Below are positions 20,893 to 35,340 of a DNA stretch of 64,000 nt, piece by piece (the stretch's first letter is position 1; every line of letters starts with the position of its first letter). Location: NCBI RefSeq assembly GCF_002865645.1, contig NW_020194512.1, positions 2,707,183 through 2,771,182 of the forward strand, written 5' to 3'. A program made the translations under genes and the position numbers. This DNA comes from Hyaloscypha bicolor E. Lineage: Eukaryota > Ascomycota > Leotiomycetes > Helotiales > Hyaloscyphaceae. The notes beneath the pieces were generated by a model that saw only the letters and a program-made list of their open reading frames with translations, had not been told where the DNA came from and searched no databases.

Positions 20893-23354
20893 GGTTCTAA
20901 GTTCGGCTAATACTTTATTAAATAATCCGAATATTATATAATTTTAATACTTATTTATTTATTAAAAATTATTAATTTTAGTAAATTTCACTTATTAATT
21001 TAGCTTTATATTAGTAGAATTTACTAAAAATATAGCTATTTTCGGTTAAAAATTCTTTATAAAATCTAATATACTAAATTCCAAAAAATTAATTTATATT
21101 ACTTATAAAAGTACTAAAATTAAGCCTTTTTTAAATAATAATATTTATTTTCGAATAAATAATACTATAAACCTTTTTATTATTAAAAATTTATAATAAT
21201 TTATTAATTTTAATTAAGTTCTTACTTTTATAGAAATAATTTTAAAGAATAATAAATTAATTACTTATTAAGTTATAATTACTAGAATAGTATTAAGCTT
21301 ATTTATTATCTATAATACCTAGTAATAATTTAAGGAAATTAAGCTTATATACTAAATTTAGAGTTAGATTCAAACTAAAGCTAAATAGCTAAAAGCTTAA
21401 AAGAAAGCCCTATACTTTTAATAAATAAAAACTATTATATTTAATAATACTAAGGAAATAAATAAATTAATTTCGGATATTTCCGTATTTAAATACCTAA
21501 TTCGTGGCTTCTCAAAGAAATATAATAAGCCCCTCCTGAATTTTATTAGAGCTAATATTAATAAATTAAAGCTGGAATTACTTAAAGCAAATACTTCTAT
21601 TAAAAAAAAAAAGCTTAGGGCTAAACCTCCCGCTTTTAACCCAAATACTATTTCAAAAGTACTAGTTATTTAAAGAAATAAAAAAAATTAGTTAAATAAG
21701 CCAAAGTAAAAAAAAGATCTAAATACCTATTATTTATTCTATAAATTCAAAGAATATAATATTAAAAACTATATTATATATAAATTAGCCCAGAATTATT
21801 TTAATTCTAATAAAAAGAATTCTAATTCTACTAATTAAAAAATACTATTAGTTTTATTAATTATTTATAAAAAAGCTTATATTACTAAAAAAATCAACTA
21901 TTAGAAAATTAATATTTAGTATTTTATTTAATAGCTAATTATTTAATAATAATTTTACTAATATCTAATATATTAATTCAAATACTATAAACTATTTTAT
22001 AAGAAATAAAAGCTCTTTTATTACTTATAAAAATATAAAACTATTTCCTATTACTTTTAGTAATAAATTCATAATTTTTATTAAAAATAAAGAAATTATT
22101 ATTTTATTAACTATTTCTAAGCTAAAAATATAGCTAAATAATATATTATATAGTTTTTAATTTCGAAATATATTATTATTATTAATTCTAAAAAATTACT
22201 TAAGCTAAAAAAACTATTAATTTCTTTATTAGAAATATTTATATTATTAATAATAAAATAACTATTATAACTAGTATATATAAATCCTTTATTAAACTAT
22301 ATTAATTTAATTAATTTAGTTTAGAATATATTCTAAAATTATTAAAATTATATATACTAGCCTTTCTAGAAACCTAATACTAAAAATATAGCTATCTAAA
22401 TATAAAATATATTTTGAAATTAGTAAATTATATTAATAGATTCTAATTCAAAAATTAAAATATATTTAATTATAATTTTTATAATATAAGTAAAATTACT
22501 AGGGCTAGTATAAGTAATTTATATTTTAAAAAACTATTTCTAGAAAAGTATATTATAATTAATATATAGGAATTATTAAGAATAGCCTTTTTTAGTAGAA
22601 ATATTTATATATTATTTATTATTTATAAGAGATCTATATATTATATAATAATATATAATTCGAATAAAAAAAGCTATTTTACTAATTTCTAAAACCAGGT
22701 TATTTTTTCCGAAACCCAAATTAGAAATAAAATCAAATACCTATATTTTAATAATATTCCGGAATTTATATTAAATTAAGTTAAAGAATAATATAAATTA
22801 AAGAATATTTATTTGAAACTAATTACTACCTATATATCTAAATAGAATAGTATTTCTAAATATAATATATATATAATTATTAAATTAGAATATCTAGAAC
22901 TAGAATAATTAGGTTTATTATATAAGTTTTAGAAAAAAGTAATTATATATAAAATTTATATTTATAATTAATACTATTTATCTAAAATTAATATAATTTT
23001 ATATAAAGTATTTTATAAGACTAAATCGAATATTTCTAATTTATATATATTTGATTTATTAATATATATTTATATTTCTAAGGAAATAGCTTTATAATAT
23101 AAATATATAACTAAAGCTTTTAGGGGCATTTTTACTAGTTATAATAGTTCTAAATATTGAATTTAGAACTTATATAAGTAGATATTTATTATTTCTAACT
23201 ATTATATTATTAAAAAATATATTAAAGAAATTTTATTCCTAAATTTAATATTCTAGCTATATAAAAAACTAATAGAAAATATTATAGAATCTTATAATAA
23301 TTCTATTAATAATTCGAATAATTCTAATTTAAACTATAAAAATATTATTATTAT

Positions 23355-23660
23355 TAATATTATAATTTAGCTTTCGACCTTATTAGCTAATATAGTTAGC
23401 TAATATAATTACTTATATCCCGTTGCCTATATCCCGTTACTTTCTAGATATATATAATATGGCCGCTTTACTAAGGAAATATACTTGAAATATACTAGAG
23501 ATATTTAGAAGGCTAAGCCCCTTATAGACTAGTATACTATAGGATATATATACTTCCTTATAGCCTCCTATATTCTAGTTTTCCCTTCCTTAGCTTTAAA
23601 TCGTCTTTATAAGGGACCTTTTACTTTACTTTCTAAGCTCTAAATACCGTACCTATAATA
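23355..23660 (+). repeat. Left LTR of gypsy-1
   Basis: 306 bp; direct repeat of 29,812-30,117. Both start TAATATTA(C/T)AATTTAGC and contain TATCCCGTTGCCTATATCCC. Confidence 0.9.
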
Positions 23661-25314
23661 GTATTTAAAGCTTATTTCCTTTAATTCTATAGAGGATTTC
23701 AAATAAACTAATTTAGAACTATTAAAAATATAGATATTACTAAAATAACGGAACCTCAGAAATATAAGTAATAGACTTTAGAATAATAAAAGCAAAAAGC
23801 TTTAGAACCCTTAGAGAAATCAGATATTTATATCTTTATAAATATATACTAGTAATATATTAGAAATCTTCTGAAAACCCGAAAATTAAAGAACCTTAAA
23901 TAAAGGCTACTCTTTAACTAAATTCTAGAGTAATAGATATATATAAGCTAGTAACCTAACTATTACTCTTAAGCCCTATCCTATAACCTTATAGGCCCTA
24001 TATATATACCGGTAATAAGACTATTAGGGAGAATATAATAGAGGAAAAATATAATAAATTAACTTCCTAAAATACTATATAACCAGAAATTATATTAACT
24101 TTTATTAAGGCTTCTAGTAAAGCTTCTACTAGTTTAGATTATTCCGTTAGCGGCCCTTCCTGAACCGAATATTCTATTAGTATTTCTGGAGAATTTATAG
24201 ATAAATCTATAGAAATAGAATTTTCTATTTTTATTATAAAGCTTCTAGAAACTAATAATTATATTACTACCGGAAAGTTATATAAATAGGCCAAGAAACC
24301 CGATATTTTACTTTCAGATATTAATATTATTATAAAGAGCTACCGGAAAAATATCTAAAAAGCTATTTTATATAAAAATATTTATAATTATAATAAAGCT
24401 ATTCTTAAGAATACTAAGCTTTATAATATTAAGCTTAAAGATAAAGTTAAATATTATATAGCTATAGTAGATCGGCTTATAGTAGCTCTAACTACTTCTG
24501 CTCTGCCTATTCCGGCTGCTCTAAACCCCTCTTAAAAGAATTCCAAATTATCTCTTATTTATTTCTATCCAGAATTTCCTATATCTTATATTTTCTTTAG
24601 AAATACTAGAAATATTAAGCTTTTAGATCCAACTCTCTTTACTAGAGATTATACTATCTTTAATAACTGGCTAGTTTAGATTAAAAATAAGCTATAAGGA
24701 AATATTAATTTGTATTTCTTAGAGGATCTTAAGATTATCTATATTTCTAGTAAACTTACTAGTAATACTTTTATCCTAACTAATTCTTATATAAATAAAG
24801 ATAGTCCAAATTAGTACTATTAGCTTTTAGAATTCTACTTTTATCTAAAGAAGCTATATTCTAACTCTAATAAAATATAGAATACTTACTATAACTTTAG
24901 TAAGCTTTAAATATATTCTAATTAAATATTTCAGAAATTTTATACTTTTTTCTTATAACTATTTATAAAAGGTAATATTAGTCTTTAAAATATTAAATAT
25001 AAACTAAATAAAAAGCTTTTATTAAAGCTTCAGAAATTAATATTTATATATTATAATAATTTTTCGATTAATACTACTCGCTTTACTTAGTACTATACTA
25101 CTAATAATTAGTAGATTAAGGCTATATATAAGAAAACTAAAGAATATAAGAAGGTAGAAGCTATTTCAGTTAAGTTTACTTCTAATATTATATTTCTATA
25201 TATTTCTAAGAAGTATATTTCTAAAAAGGAGTCTAAGAAGCTTATATTAACTGCTCTTATTAAGTATATATCCTCTTATAAGTATAAGTAATATTCTATA
25301 AAGACCGAGAATCT

Positions 25315-28300
25315 TTTAACTATTAAATACTTTAACTATAACAAGTTCGGCTATTATACTAGATACTATCCGGTTTTATATAGTAAGGAAACTAAGGTAG
25401 CTCTTTCTAGAATTGAGCCGGGCTTAGTTCCTATTCTACTAAAGTATATTATTCTAGTAAAGTATTTAGAGAATTCAAGCTCTAATTCTGATATAGAACC
25501 GGGAAATAAATACCCCTAAAAAAAGTCTCTATTTTAGGGTCTTATAGTATAGATTTAATAGAAATTAACTTAACTCGTCTAATAGAAGGAAATATTCTTA
25601 TAATACCCTATATTATTAGTATAAATAGATTAGAAATTAAGTTTTCTTCTTTTATTAATACTAGAGCTAATAGTTATACTTTTATTAATATAAAGCTTAT
25701 TTAGTTTATAGAGTAATTCTTAGAAATAGAACTATAACTTCTTTTCTTACCCTATATTATATGCGGTTTTAATAGAAAGCTAGCTAAATCTATTAAGAAA
25801 TATATAGAAATCTTACTTCTAATTAATAGATAAAGTATTAATATATCTATAATTATTTTAAACCTTAAAGATTATAATATTATCTTTAATAGAAAATAAG
25901 TAGTATATATTAATATTCTAGTTAACTATAGAAGATATAGGCTTATATAGCCAAAAAATAAGCCTAAATTTATATAATTCGGTTATATTATTAGTACTTT
26001 ATAGTAATAACTAGAAAAGTAACCTAATAAGAAGTATTAAAAGGATACTAATTAATAAGATTCTATTATAAGCTATTTCTGGAAATCTTTTATTCTGAAA
26101 TAGTCTTTCTTCTTTTAAATTAATTAGAGAGAATTATATAAAACTATAGAAAAGAAGCTTCTATAGCCTAAGTAAAATATAATATCTAAGTAAAAGCTAA
26201 AGAAGCGGAAAAAGATCCTTAATAAAGAGCAAATATTAGATCTAGCTATTCTTATCTTTATAGTATTTAATTATATAGCTAAGAGAGAAAATAATATTAT
26301 TAGTTAAATTTCTATCTATAAGATTAATAAGGAGCTTAAAGCTCGGAAAAAAGAAGCTATTTCTGGCCCAGAAAATTAATAACCGGAAGAAATAGAACTT
26401 TAGTAGCTATAGAAAATATTATTTCCGGAACTTAAGAAATATACCTCTATTTTCTCTAAAAAGAAATCTAATATTTTTCCTCCCTATAGACTATATAATT
26501 ATAAGATTTAAATTAAAGGCCTAAAGGGAACCAAAAGTATTAAATATTAATTCCTCTAATAATAGTCTACTTAAGAGCTTCTAGAAATCAAGTATTTCTT
26601 AGAAGATAATCTAGCTAAGGGCTTTATTAAAGCTAGTTAGGCTCCCTTTACTTTACTAGTTCTTTTTATAAAGAAAGCAAATAGAGGTTTATATTTCTAT
26701 ATTAATTTCTATTATCTAAATAATATTATCCGGAAGAATTAATATTCTCTTTTACTTATTAATAAGACTTTAAGTTAATTATCTAAAGCTAAAATCTATA
26801 TTAAATTAGATATCTGCTAAGCTTTCTATTATATAGCTATAAATCCGAACTTTTAGAAGCTAATAATATTCCGTATTTACTATAGAGTATATAAATATAA
26901 TATTCTCTAGAAAGGCCTTATAAATAGCCCGGCTATATATTAATACTATATAAATAATATATTCTTTAAATATCTAAATAACTTTTATATAGTATATCTT
27001 AATAATATTCTTATTTATTTAGAAGACCTAATAGAATATAAATAGTATATATAAAAAGTACTAGATTACTTATATCTTATTAGCCTCTAAGTAAATATTA
27101 AGAAATCGGAATTCAAAGTTATATATATAAAGTACTTAGGCTTTATTATTTCTATATCTAATATTAAAATAGATTCTAATAAAGTTAAAGTAATATATAA
27201 CTAGTAATCCCTAAAGATAGTTAAAGATATATAGTTCTTTCTCGGCTTCTATAACTTTTATAAACGTTTTATTAGAGAATATAAACGGATTACTAGATCT
27301 CTTACTTTATTTATAAAAAAGAGTATTTTTTTTAAGTAGTTCGAGTAATATTAAAAGGCTTTTACTTATCTAAAGAAAGCTATAATTTCTATTCTAGTTC
27401 TATAATACTATAATTTAGATCTGCTTATAATAGTAGAAATAGATATATCTAAAGAAGTAGTTACTAGCCTATTTTTTTTAATAAGATCCGGAAATAGGCC
27501 TTTAGTATTCTATAGCTTATTTTTCCAAAATTATACTTCTAGTAAAACTTAATTATAATATATATAATAAGGAAATACTTACTATAGTATAAGTACTAGA
27601 GAAATAGAAAGCTAAGCTAGAGGGCCTTTAAAATATTTCCTTTAAAGTCTACTTTAATTACTATATTTTAAAGTACTTTATAACTACTAAAAAGCTTTTT
27701 TCTTAATAAGCTAGATAAGCTAAACTTTTATTTCGCTATTACTTTAAGCTTATATATTATTCTGGGAAATTAAATAAGTAAGCAGATACTTTATTATAAA
27801 AATAAAATAAAGTGGATATTTAGGGCCAGATTAAGAAGAAGCTATAAACTTAAGTATTTCTTTCTAAAAACAAGATTAATCCGGAAATTATCTATAACTT
27901 GCAGTTTATAATAATATTTTATAAAGTTGGCTTACTTAATCCGGAATTCGGTCCTGAAAACCAAGTATATACTAAAGACTTTCCGGAAGAAAATACTTCT
28001 ATTAGAGATATAATTCCCCTAAAAGAAGGTATTCTCTTAAAAGCTTTACTAGTAAACTTTGCTATAATAGCCCCTATAGAAGTACTATTAGAAGCTTCTA
28101 CCGAGTATAGTAGTTTATAACTTATAGATAAGATCCTATAGAATAATTATATATTACCGGATCTAGAGAAGCTATATATAATAGCCCAAGCTAAAAGTAA
28201 TATCTAAATATTATAAAACGGCCTCTTTTTATATTATAGAAAACTCTATATTATAGAGAATAAAATAACTCCCGAACTATTTTTATAGACTGCCCTAATT

Positions 28301-29580
28301 CGTAAAGTATATAATAAACTCCTTTCTAAATATTCTAGATATATAAAGCTTCGTTAGCTATTAAAGAAGTAATATTACTAGCTATTTATAGGTAAGAATA
28401 TTAATTAATACTATAGTAATTACTATACTTATAGGAAATTATATATATCTAGAAATAAGAAGCCTAGTTTACTTTATTTCTTTCTAGTTCCTAATTGCCC
28501 CTAGTAATATATTATAATAGATTTTAAAAGCTATCTAGAAAGCAAATCGGATTATAATATAATTACTATATTTATAGATTACTTATCTAAATATCTAATT
28601 ATAATTCCCATATAAGATATAATTATAATTAAGTAGCTAGTATCTCTATTTTTACTTTATATAATATACTAAGTAGATATTCCAGAAATAATTATATTAG
28701 ATCGGAAACCCTAATTTATATTCGATTTTTGGAGCGAATTCTATATAAGAATTAATATAAAGCTCAAGCTCTTAATAGCTAATTATCCCTAAACGGACGG
28801 ATAAATAGAAATTATTAATTAGTACTTTAATTAGAGATTATATCCATATATTAACTATTATTAGGATAACTAGAACGAATAGGTTACTATAATTAATTAT
28901 TAATAAGCCTCCCTTTAGTATAAAACTATTAGCTAGTTTCTATTTATAACTAAAAAGGGCTATAAGCCTTATACTTCTCTAAACTAGAATTCCTCTATTA
29001 AAGCTAACTTACCTAAAAAGAAGCTAAATAGAAATAAAGCTAAAATATTAGTAAATTAATTATATAAATTATAGTAACTTACCCAAGGTAATATAGAATA
29101 AGTATAAGAATAATATATAGTATAAACTAATAAATACCGCTATCTAATTAATTTCAAAGTCGGGAATAAAATATAGGTTATTATAAAGTACTAGAAATCT
29201 AATTATCTAAGCTAAAAGCTAGGGAACTAAATAGAAGGTCCGTTTAAGATTCTAAAATAATATAGCTACTTATTTCTTCTAAAACTACCGGAAACCATAA
29301 AAATATATCTAGTTTTTTATATAGAGAAGCTATAAAAAGACTTCTAGAATCCTTTACTAGATTAAGTAAACCCGGAACCGCCTCTATTAATACTAGAGAA
29401 TAGTAAATAAGAGTATAGTATTAAGCGGGTTATTATAGTTAAGCTAGTAAGAAATAAGCTAAAGTATAGAATTTATTAGATTAGTTAGAATAAGAATCTA
29501 GTATAATATCTAGCTTTGGTACTAAATAATAGCCCCCTGGTTTTATAGAGTTTCTATAATAATAATATTAATATATTAGA
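25315..29580 (+). pseudogene. gypsy-1 Gag knuckle and Pol remnants
   Basis: The Gag zinc knuckle near 25,330 reads FNYNKFGYYTRYYP, with the metal-binding Cys changed to Tyr. The RT region shows LAKGFIKASQAPFTLLVLF, KLDI, and YLNNILIYL where YxDD is expected, so both catalytic Asp read Asn. It is followed by FLGFYNFYKRFI and the RNase H stretch. The integrase holds IANYPQTDGQIEIIN. C-to-Y and D-to-N are G-to-A changes on the sense strand, and many TAG stops replace CAG, both typical of RIP. Only short open pieces remain, for example 27,899-28,120. Confidence 0.85.
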
Positions 29581-29811
29581 ACTTCTATAAAACCTGTAAT
29601 ATTAGCTAGACTATATAAAAAATAATACTTGTCCAGAACTATATAGAAATAATAATAAACTCTTCTAAGTTATATAGTAAAGGCACCGGCCTTTTATATA
29701 TAATATCTATATCTGAGATACTAGTTTACTTTAGGAAAGAAAATAATATAAAATTAGATAAATTAATAGCTTTTATAAAGCTCGGGAATAAGCTTATTTC
29801 AAAAGAGGAAT

Positions 29812-30117
29812 TAATATTACAATTTAGCTTTCGACCTTATTAGCTAATATAGTTAGCTAATATAGTTGCCTATATCCCGTTGCCTATATCCCGTTACCTT
29901 CTAGATATATATAATGCGGCTGCCTTACTAAGGAAATATACTTGAAATATACTAGAGATATTTAGAAAGCTAAGCCCCTTATAGACTAGTATACTATAAG
30001 GTATATATACTCCCTTATAGCCTTCTATTTTCTAGTTTTCCCTTCCTTAGCTTTGAATCGTCTTTATAAGAGACCTTCTATCTTGCTTTCCAAGCCCTAA
30101 ATACTGTATCCGTAATA
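29812..30117 (+). repeat. Right LTR of gypsy-1
   Basis: 306 bp, same length as the left copy; slightly less decayed (keeps more C and G). Confidence 0.9.
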
Positions 30118-31931
30118 ATTAATACTAGAAATTAATAGTTTAATAATTTATTAGGAAATAATAGAGAAAATTATTTTAATATAAAAGGGAGTACTATTAA
30201 AAACGCGTCACGTGATGTAATTTCGGGTACTTCTAACCTAAATAAACTCTCTAAACTATTTTCTAAAAAGAACTAAAAACCTATAATATTTATAAGTAAT
30301 TTTAAATAGGGTTTTATAAATTAGAAAGTACCCGAAATAGTTAGTTTTAGAAATAAACTATTCTCTAAATATCCGAATTCGATTAGAATTACTAGAGAAT
30401 TAATAAATTACTATATTTTACTAATTACTAACTAGAATATAAAAGTTTCTAAAATTCTATTATTAATTAAAAAAGCTCTCTATAATTTAGATATTTATTT
30501 CTGGAAACCTTTAATTAAAGAAAAGCTAGATTTCTATTTATAGAACTATATCTGGAATCTAATAATATAGAAATATTAAAAAACTATTAAATATTATTAG
30601 ATTTTTAAAATTAAATCTAATAAATATTATAAATCTAGGCTTATAATATAAGGCTATATATAAGAATATAATATAGATTATTTTAAAACCTTTATTTCTA
30701 TAATTAAACTTTTTATTATTTGAATTATATTAGTTCTAGCGGCTAAATATAGGCTTTATATCTAATAGATAGATATCTAAATAGTATTCTTATATAGAGA
30801 ATTAAAAGAGAAATATTATATAAAATAATTCCCTGGTTTTATTAAAAAAAACCTTATTTACTAATTATAAAAAAATATTTATAGCCTAAAATAAGCCTCT
30901 AGAATTTAATATTAGGTAATTAATTAATTTTTTATTCTATTAATTCTAGTAATTATTTAATAATTTAATATTTTATATTTATTAGAAATATAAGATTAAT
31001 TAACTATTTCTTTTAATTATTATTAGAAAAAACATAATTTATATTAATAGAATTAAAGCTTAATTATATTAAAAGTTTAATATAACTAATATAAGAGAAA
31101 TTAAAATACTTTTAAATATAAAAATTATATATTTATAAAATAATTTAGTATTTTTATATTAAAATTAATATCTTATAAATATATTTCTAAAATATAAAAT
31201 AGAAGAATATATATTAATTACTATTTTAATAGTCGAATTTATAATATCTAATAGAACTAATATTAATATTATAGAATATTAAAATCGAACTAAATTATTT
31301 ATATAGCTCTTTTTAGCTTTAAAACCCGATTTCTATTTTATTATAGATTATTTAGAATATTTTAATTCAAATTCTAAAATATTATATAATATTATATAAA
31401 AGTATATAATATAATATATTAAAGAATTACTTAATATAGGTATTTTATATAATACTTTATTTAATAAAGAATTTATTAAATATTTAAATACTAATTATAA
31501 AAGCAATTTATAGAATTATAAATTAATTTCTAGTATAGTTTTTATTCTATTTAATAGTTCTATTAGCTAGACTAATATTAAGTAAAAACTATTATTATAG
31601 CTAAATATATTATTTCAATACTAAAATAACTATTTAAGGAAATATTAATTTCTATAGATTTAATTAAAATAAAAACAGATATTTAGGGAACTATAGATTT
31701 AGTTATAAATACTTGTTTTATTATAAAAAATCAAATATATTAATATTAGATACTATTTTATTAAAAATTATATTAATATTAAGGAAATTAATTTCAAGTA
31801 TATTTTTACTAGAAAAATAATAGCTAATATTCTTATTAAATTATTTCCTAGACCGGCTTTTCAATTACTATAATTAAAATTAGGGCTTATTAGCCTTATT
31901 AATATCGAATCTTAATTATAAAAAAAAGATA
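30118..31931 (+). pseudogene. copia-1 reverse transcriptase/RNase H remnant
   Basis: After the gypsy insertion the copia RT continues: KIKSNKYYKSRLI..GY (the KARLVAKG motif), then IDYFKTFISIIKL, LAAKYRLYIQ and a QIDIQIVFL region (the DVKTAFLNG motif). The same segment recurs, on the other strand, in copia-2 near 57,950, so the two are one family. Multiple stops throughout. Confidence 0.8.
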
Positions 31932-32283
31932 TATTAAAATTAGTATATTACTATAACTAGCTTACTAGTTCTTCTAGTACTAGATTTAATTACTAATTTA
32001 GAGTTCTTTATTCTTATTTATTATATATTATTTACTAAGCTTATTAAACTTACTAATATATTATTATTTTAATTATCTTTAATTTATTAGCTAATTAATA
32101 ATATATTAGAAAAAGCAAATTATATAATATTATTAGTATTATTAAAGAATAATAGAAATAAATCTTTTATTTTAGATACTTTTCCTTTATTTCTAGAATT
32201 TACTTTCTTATATCTAGTTATTTTATAGTTTATTAATCTTTAATATATTGATTTTCTATTAATAAATTAATTACTTTCTAATA
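31932..32283 (+). repeat. Right LTR of copia-1
   Basis: 352 bp, partner of 20,540-20,892; followed by the duplicated target AAAAG. Confidence 0.9.
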
Positions 32284-32764
32284 AAAAGCCCTAAAACCAG
32301 AAACCTATAAAAAGTTTTAATAGTTTTAGAATATCTAAACTATTACTAGTATCCGGTATTTGAAAAGAGTATTTTATATTTCTATAATAAGTAATTTATT
32401 ATAAATATACTTAATTTTTAATTTAAACGGAAATTTGAGAATTATATTTTATAATTTAAATTCTTAGAATAACTAATATTCGTAAACCAGATTATATAGT
32501 TTATAAGAAATCCCAGAAATTCTAATTCCCAAAAACTATTTAAATTCTTATATTAAGTATATTTTCTAATAGTTCTAATATTTTAATATAATTCTCTAAG
32601 AGCTAAACTATTACCTATAAGAGAAATAAAAAGGCCGGTTTAGATATTATTAAATAAAGGGCCTCGAGCTTAAAGCTTAAATTTAAAGAATATAAAAAGC
32701 TTATAATTCTTCTAAAAATAACCCAAGCCTTAATAGGCCAGAAAAGTTTGAGTTTATTATATAA

Positions 32765-32870
32765 TATTATTTATATAACTAAAAATAGAATTTAGAAACG
32801 GGATTCAAATTATATAGTATTATTTATATAACCAGAAATAGAATTTAGAAACGGGATTTAAATTATATAA
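32765..32870 (+). repeat. Two-copy 53-bp tandem repeat
   Basis: Copies begin at 32,765 and 32,818 with TATTATTTATATAAC and contain AATTTAGAAACGGGATT. They differ at few positions. Confidence 0.8.
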
Positions 32871-33719
32871 TATAACTTATATAATTCCTATTATAAACTC
32901 CTTATTTGAATTAATTAATTAAATCTATTTTTTAATATTAAGTCTTTATTAGGGTAATTTCCTGCTTCTAGAGGCTTTAAATAGAATAGCTAATAAGTTT
33001 CTTAGCTATTAGTTAAAACTTATTAGCTAGAAAATAGACTTATAAATAATAAATAAAATTATAAAATAGAACTCTTCTAATTATAATACTAATATATTTT
33101 ATTATTTTATAAGGTAATTAGATATAAAAGCCCTATTAAATATAATATATCTCGAGCTATTATAATAGAGATATAAAATACGGAGTAATATATAGAATAG
33201 AATAGGCTTCTATAGTGTGGGATTACAGTATACGAGTGAGACGTGGAATTAGAGAGTGAAGGTTAGTTGATTTCTAAGAACTAAGAAGGAGAGAGGGGTA
33301 ATATAAGCGGACTGCAGACTATATAGATGTCTGGAAGTCATATAACAGAACTATATAACCAGGAAATAAAATCCCTACTATACTATAAGTAATATTTTAT
33401 AAAATATAGAAAAAGTCTTAATATTTAACTAGTATTATAGTCTAGCCTAAAGACGCCTGCTATTCTTTATATTTAATTTAATAGAAATAAGAAATACCTA
33501 TATTTTAACTCGAGAAATAATTAGAATTTTATTTAGATTTAAAATAGTAGTTTGTTTTATAGAAAGAAAATAGACCAGGTTATTTATATTATATTAATTT
33601 TTAAAAGAGCTTGTAATAAATACTATAACTTCTGAAATACTTTTGAGAAAGCTTTCCCGAATTAAAATAGACTAGTTTATAATCTCGAAAGATCTATAAA
33701 AGACTTATATATTCGAGAA

Positions 33720-34860
33720 TATAAATATTTAAGATAAATACTATTTGGGTCTTAATCTATAATAAAAGAAAAATAAAATATATAAAAATATATAAAATTA
33801 AAATAAAATAAAATATCCGGATATTAAATAAATAAAAAGCCTAATTATAAGTTATAAAAACTAGTACTAACTAGATATATATATAGAAAAAGGGCTTATT
33901 AAAATTAGAGGTAAAATAAAGAAAAGATAAAAGAACTAAAAAAATAAATTAATATATATTTTATAAAAATAAATAAAAAGATATTTAAATAGCTTAAAGG
34001 CAAGAAATATATATTAAAGAAATCAAGATTAAAAAAAAGAGTTATTTCCTATAAAAATAAATTAGAATATATTCCAAGATAAAGAATAGAAGTATTTAGT
34101 AATAGCCTAAAGGCTTTTATAAATATTAAAAGAAAGAAAAAACTATTAAAAAAGAAAAATAAATATTAAAAAAGGAAAAGAGATATTAAAAAAAGAAAAA
34201 AGAAATCTAAATAGGAATTAGCCTCTTTTTTAAAAGTTCGAAAGAAAGTACTTTTAAAGGGCCCAAAGATATAAAAGATATTAAAAAAGAGAAAGAGATA
34301 TTAAAGTTTAAAGAGATTTATAGAAATTAGTTTCTTTTTTAAAAATTCGAGAAAGAGTATTTCTAAAGGGCCCAAAGATATAAAAGGTATTAAAAAAGGA
34401 GAGAAAGTATTAAAGAAAGAAAAGAGAAATCTAAAATTTAGTTTTTTAAAAAGCAAGTAAGTTAAAGACTTATAATATAGGAGTTCCGGATAAAAGTAAC
34501 CCGGAAGTAGTAATTAGGTACTAGCTTTTAATATTATTAGTAGAGGAGTTAAAAGAGAAGGAATTTAAAAAAGGGATTTAGAAAAGGGATTTAGAAAAAA
34601 GATTTAGAAAAAAAGAAGTTTAAAGAAAAAGAGGTTTAGAAAAAGAGAAAGAGGTTATAAGATAATTAGATACTAGTTTTTAATATTAATAAAAGTATTA
34701 ATTAAGATATTAATAAAGGTATTAATAGAGAAAGTATTAATAGAAAATAAAAGCTCTTAATATTAATAGTAAAATCGAAAAAATATAAAAGAAAAATAGA
34801 GGGTTTAAAATAAAAATAAAATAGAATTATAGTTTTATAGAAAATAAAAGTACTAGTATA
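33720..34860 (+). repeat. Purine-rich low-complexity region with ~109-bp repeat
   Basis: Strong A/G bias on the plus strand. A unit with CTTTTTTAAAA, AAAGAAAGTA or a variant of it, and GGGCCCAAAGATATAAAAG occurs at about 34,215 and again at about 34,323. Possibly a decayed K/E-rich coding repeat. Confidence 0.6.
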
Positions 34861-35127
34861 AAATAGTTATATTATTATAGAATTCTATATTTACTTTTAT
34901 TATTTATTAAAAATATATATCTTTTAGAAAAAAATACTATTTAGAATTTTTAAGCCTTTCTAATTTAATAATTATATATTTAAAAAATAAAAAATAAAAA
35001 TAATTATATATATTAAAATAAAAGAACTCTTTTTATTTAAAAATTATAATTATAATATTACTAAATATAGAAATATAGAAGTTTATATAATAAGCTATAT
35101 ATAAAGATTTAAAAAGGCTTAAACTAT

Positions 35128-35340
35128 TAAAGAAAGATATAAAAAAATATAATATATAATAGAAAATTAGCTAGAAATAATTATAAATTAAGAAAGTATT
35201 ATATTAGTAAAATACATATTAGGTTACTTAATATTTCTTTATAAAAAAAGTAAGAGCTAAATATAAAAAAGAGAAAAAAAGTAAGAAATTATATAAGAAT
35301 ATATAATTATATTAAATATTAGTCTAATTTTTATTATATT
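35128..35340 (-). repeat. LTR of gypsy-2 (3' LTR for a minus-strand element)
   Basis: ~213 bp; direct repeat of 47,211-47,425. Shared blocks include TTATAAATTAAGAAA, TATATTAGTAAAATA and AAGAATATATAATTATATT. Ends set by where similarity stops. Confidence 0.8.

Larger units (their letters stand above)
23355..30117 (+). mobile_element. Ty3/gypsy LTR retrotransposon gypsy-1, nested in copia-1
   Basis: Equal 306-bp LTRs bound a 6.76-kb element inserted inside the copia-1 pol region. Flanks ATTAT and ATTAA are a near match for a 5-bp duplication. Gag (about 24,600-25,400), RT/RNase H (26,400-27,800) and integrase (28,300-29,300) follow in plus-strand order. The last part (about 29,420-29,580) resembles a chromodomain, as in chromoviruses. 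Its position makes it younger than copia-1. Confidence 0.9.
20540..32283 (+). mobile_element. Ty1/copia LTR retrotransposon copia-1 (RIP-dead, split by gypsy-1)
   Basis: LTRs are 20,540-20,892 and 31,932-32,283, direct and ~352 bp, starting TATTAAAATTA (RIP-altered TG start) and ending TCTAATA. The 5-bp target duplication AAAAG sits at 20,535-20,539 and 32,284-32,288. Without gypsy-1 the element is ~4.98 kb, a normal copia size. A Gag region with a related copy in copia-2 is near 21,450-21,660; the RT lies after the gypsy insertion. All frames carry many stops. Confidence 0.9.
32284..35127. other. AT-rich spacer between copia-1 and gypsy-2
   Basis: 2.8 kb without a readable gene. It includes a two-copy 53-bp tandem repeat (32,765-32,870), a less AT-rich island (about 33,200-33,390) and a long purine-rich stretch with internal repeats (33,720-34,860). 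It may be part of the host DNA transposon or of another decayed element. Confidence 0.5.

Noticed and set aside
27899..28120. 73-codon open frame in the AT-rich block
   Set aside because: It is a chance-open piece of the gypsy-1 Pol linker between RNase H and integrase.
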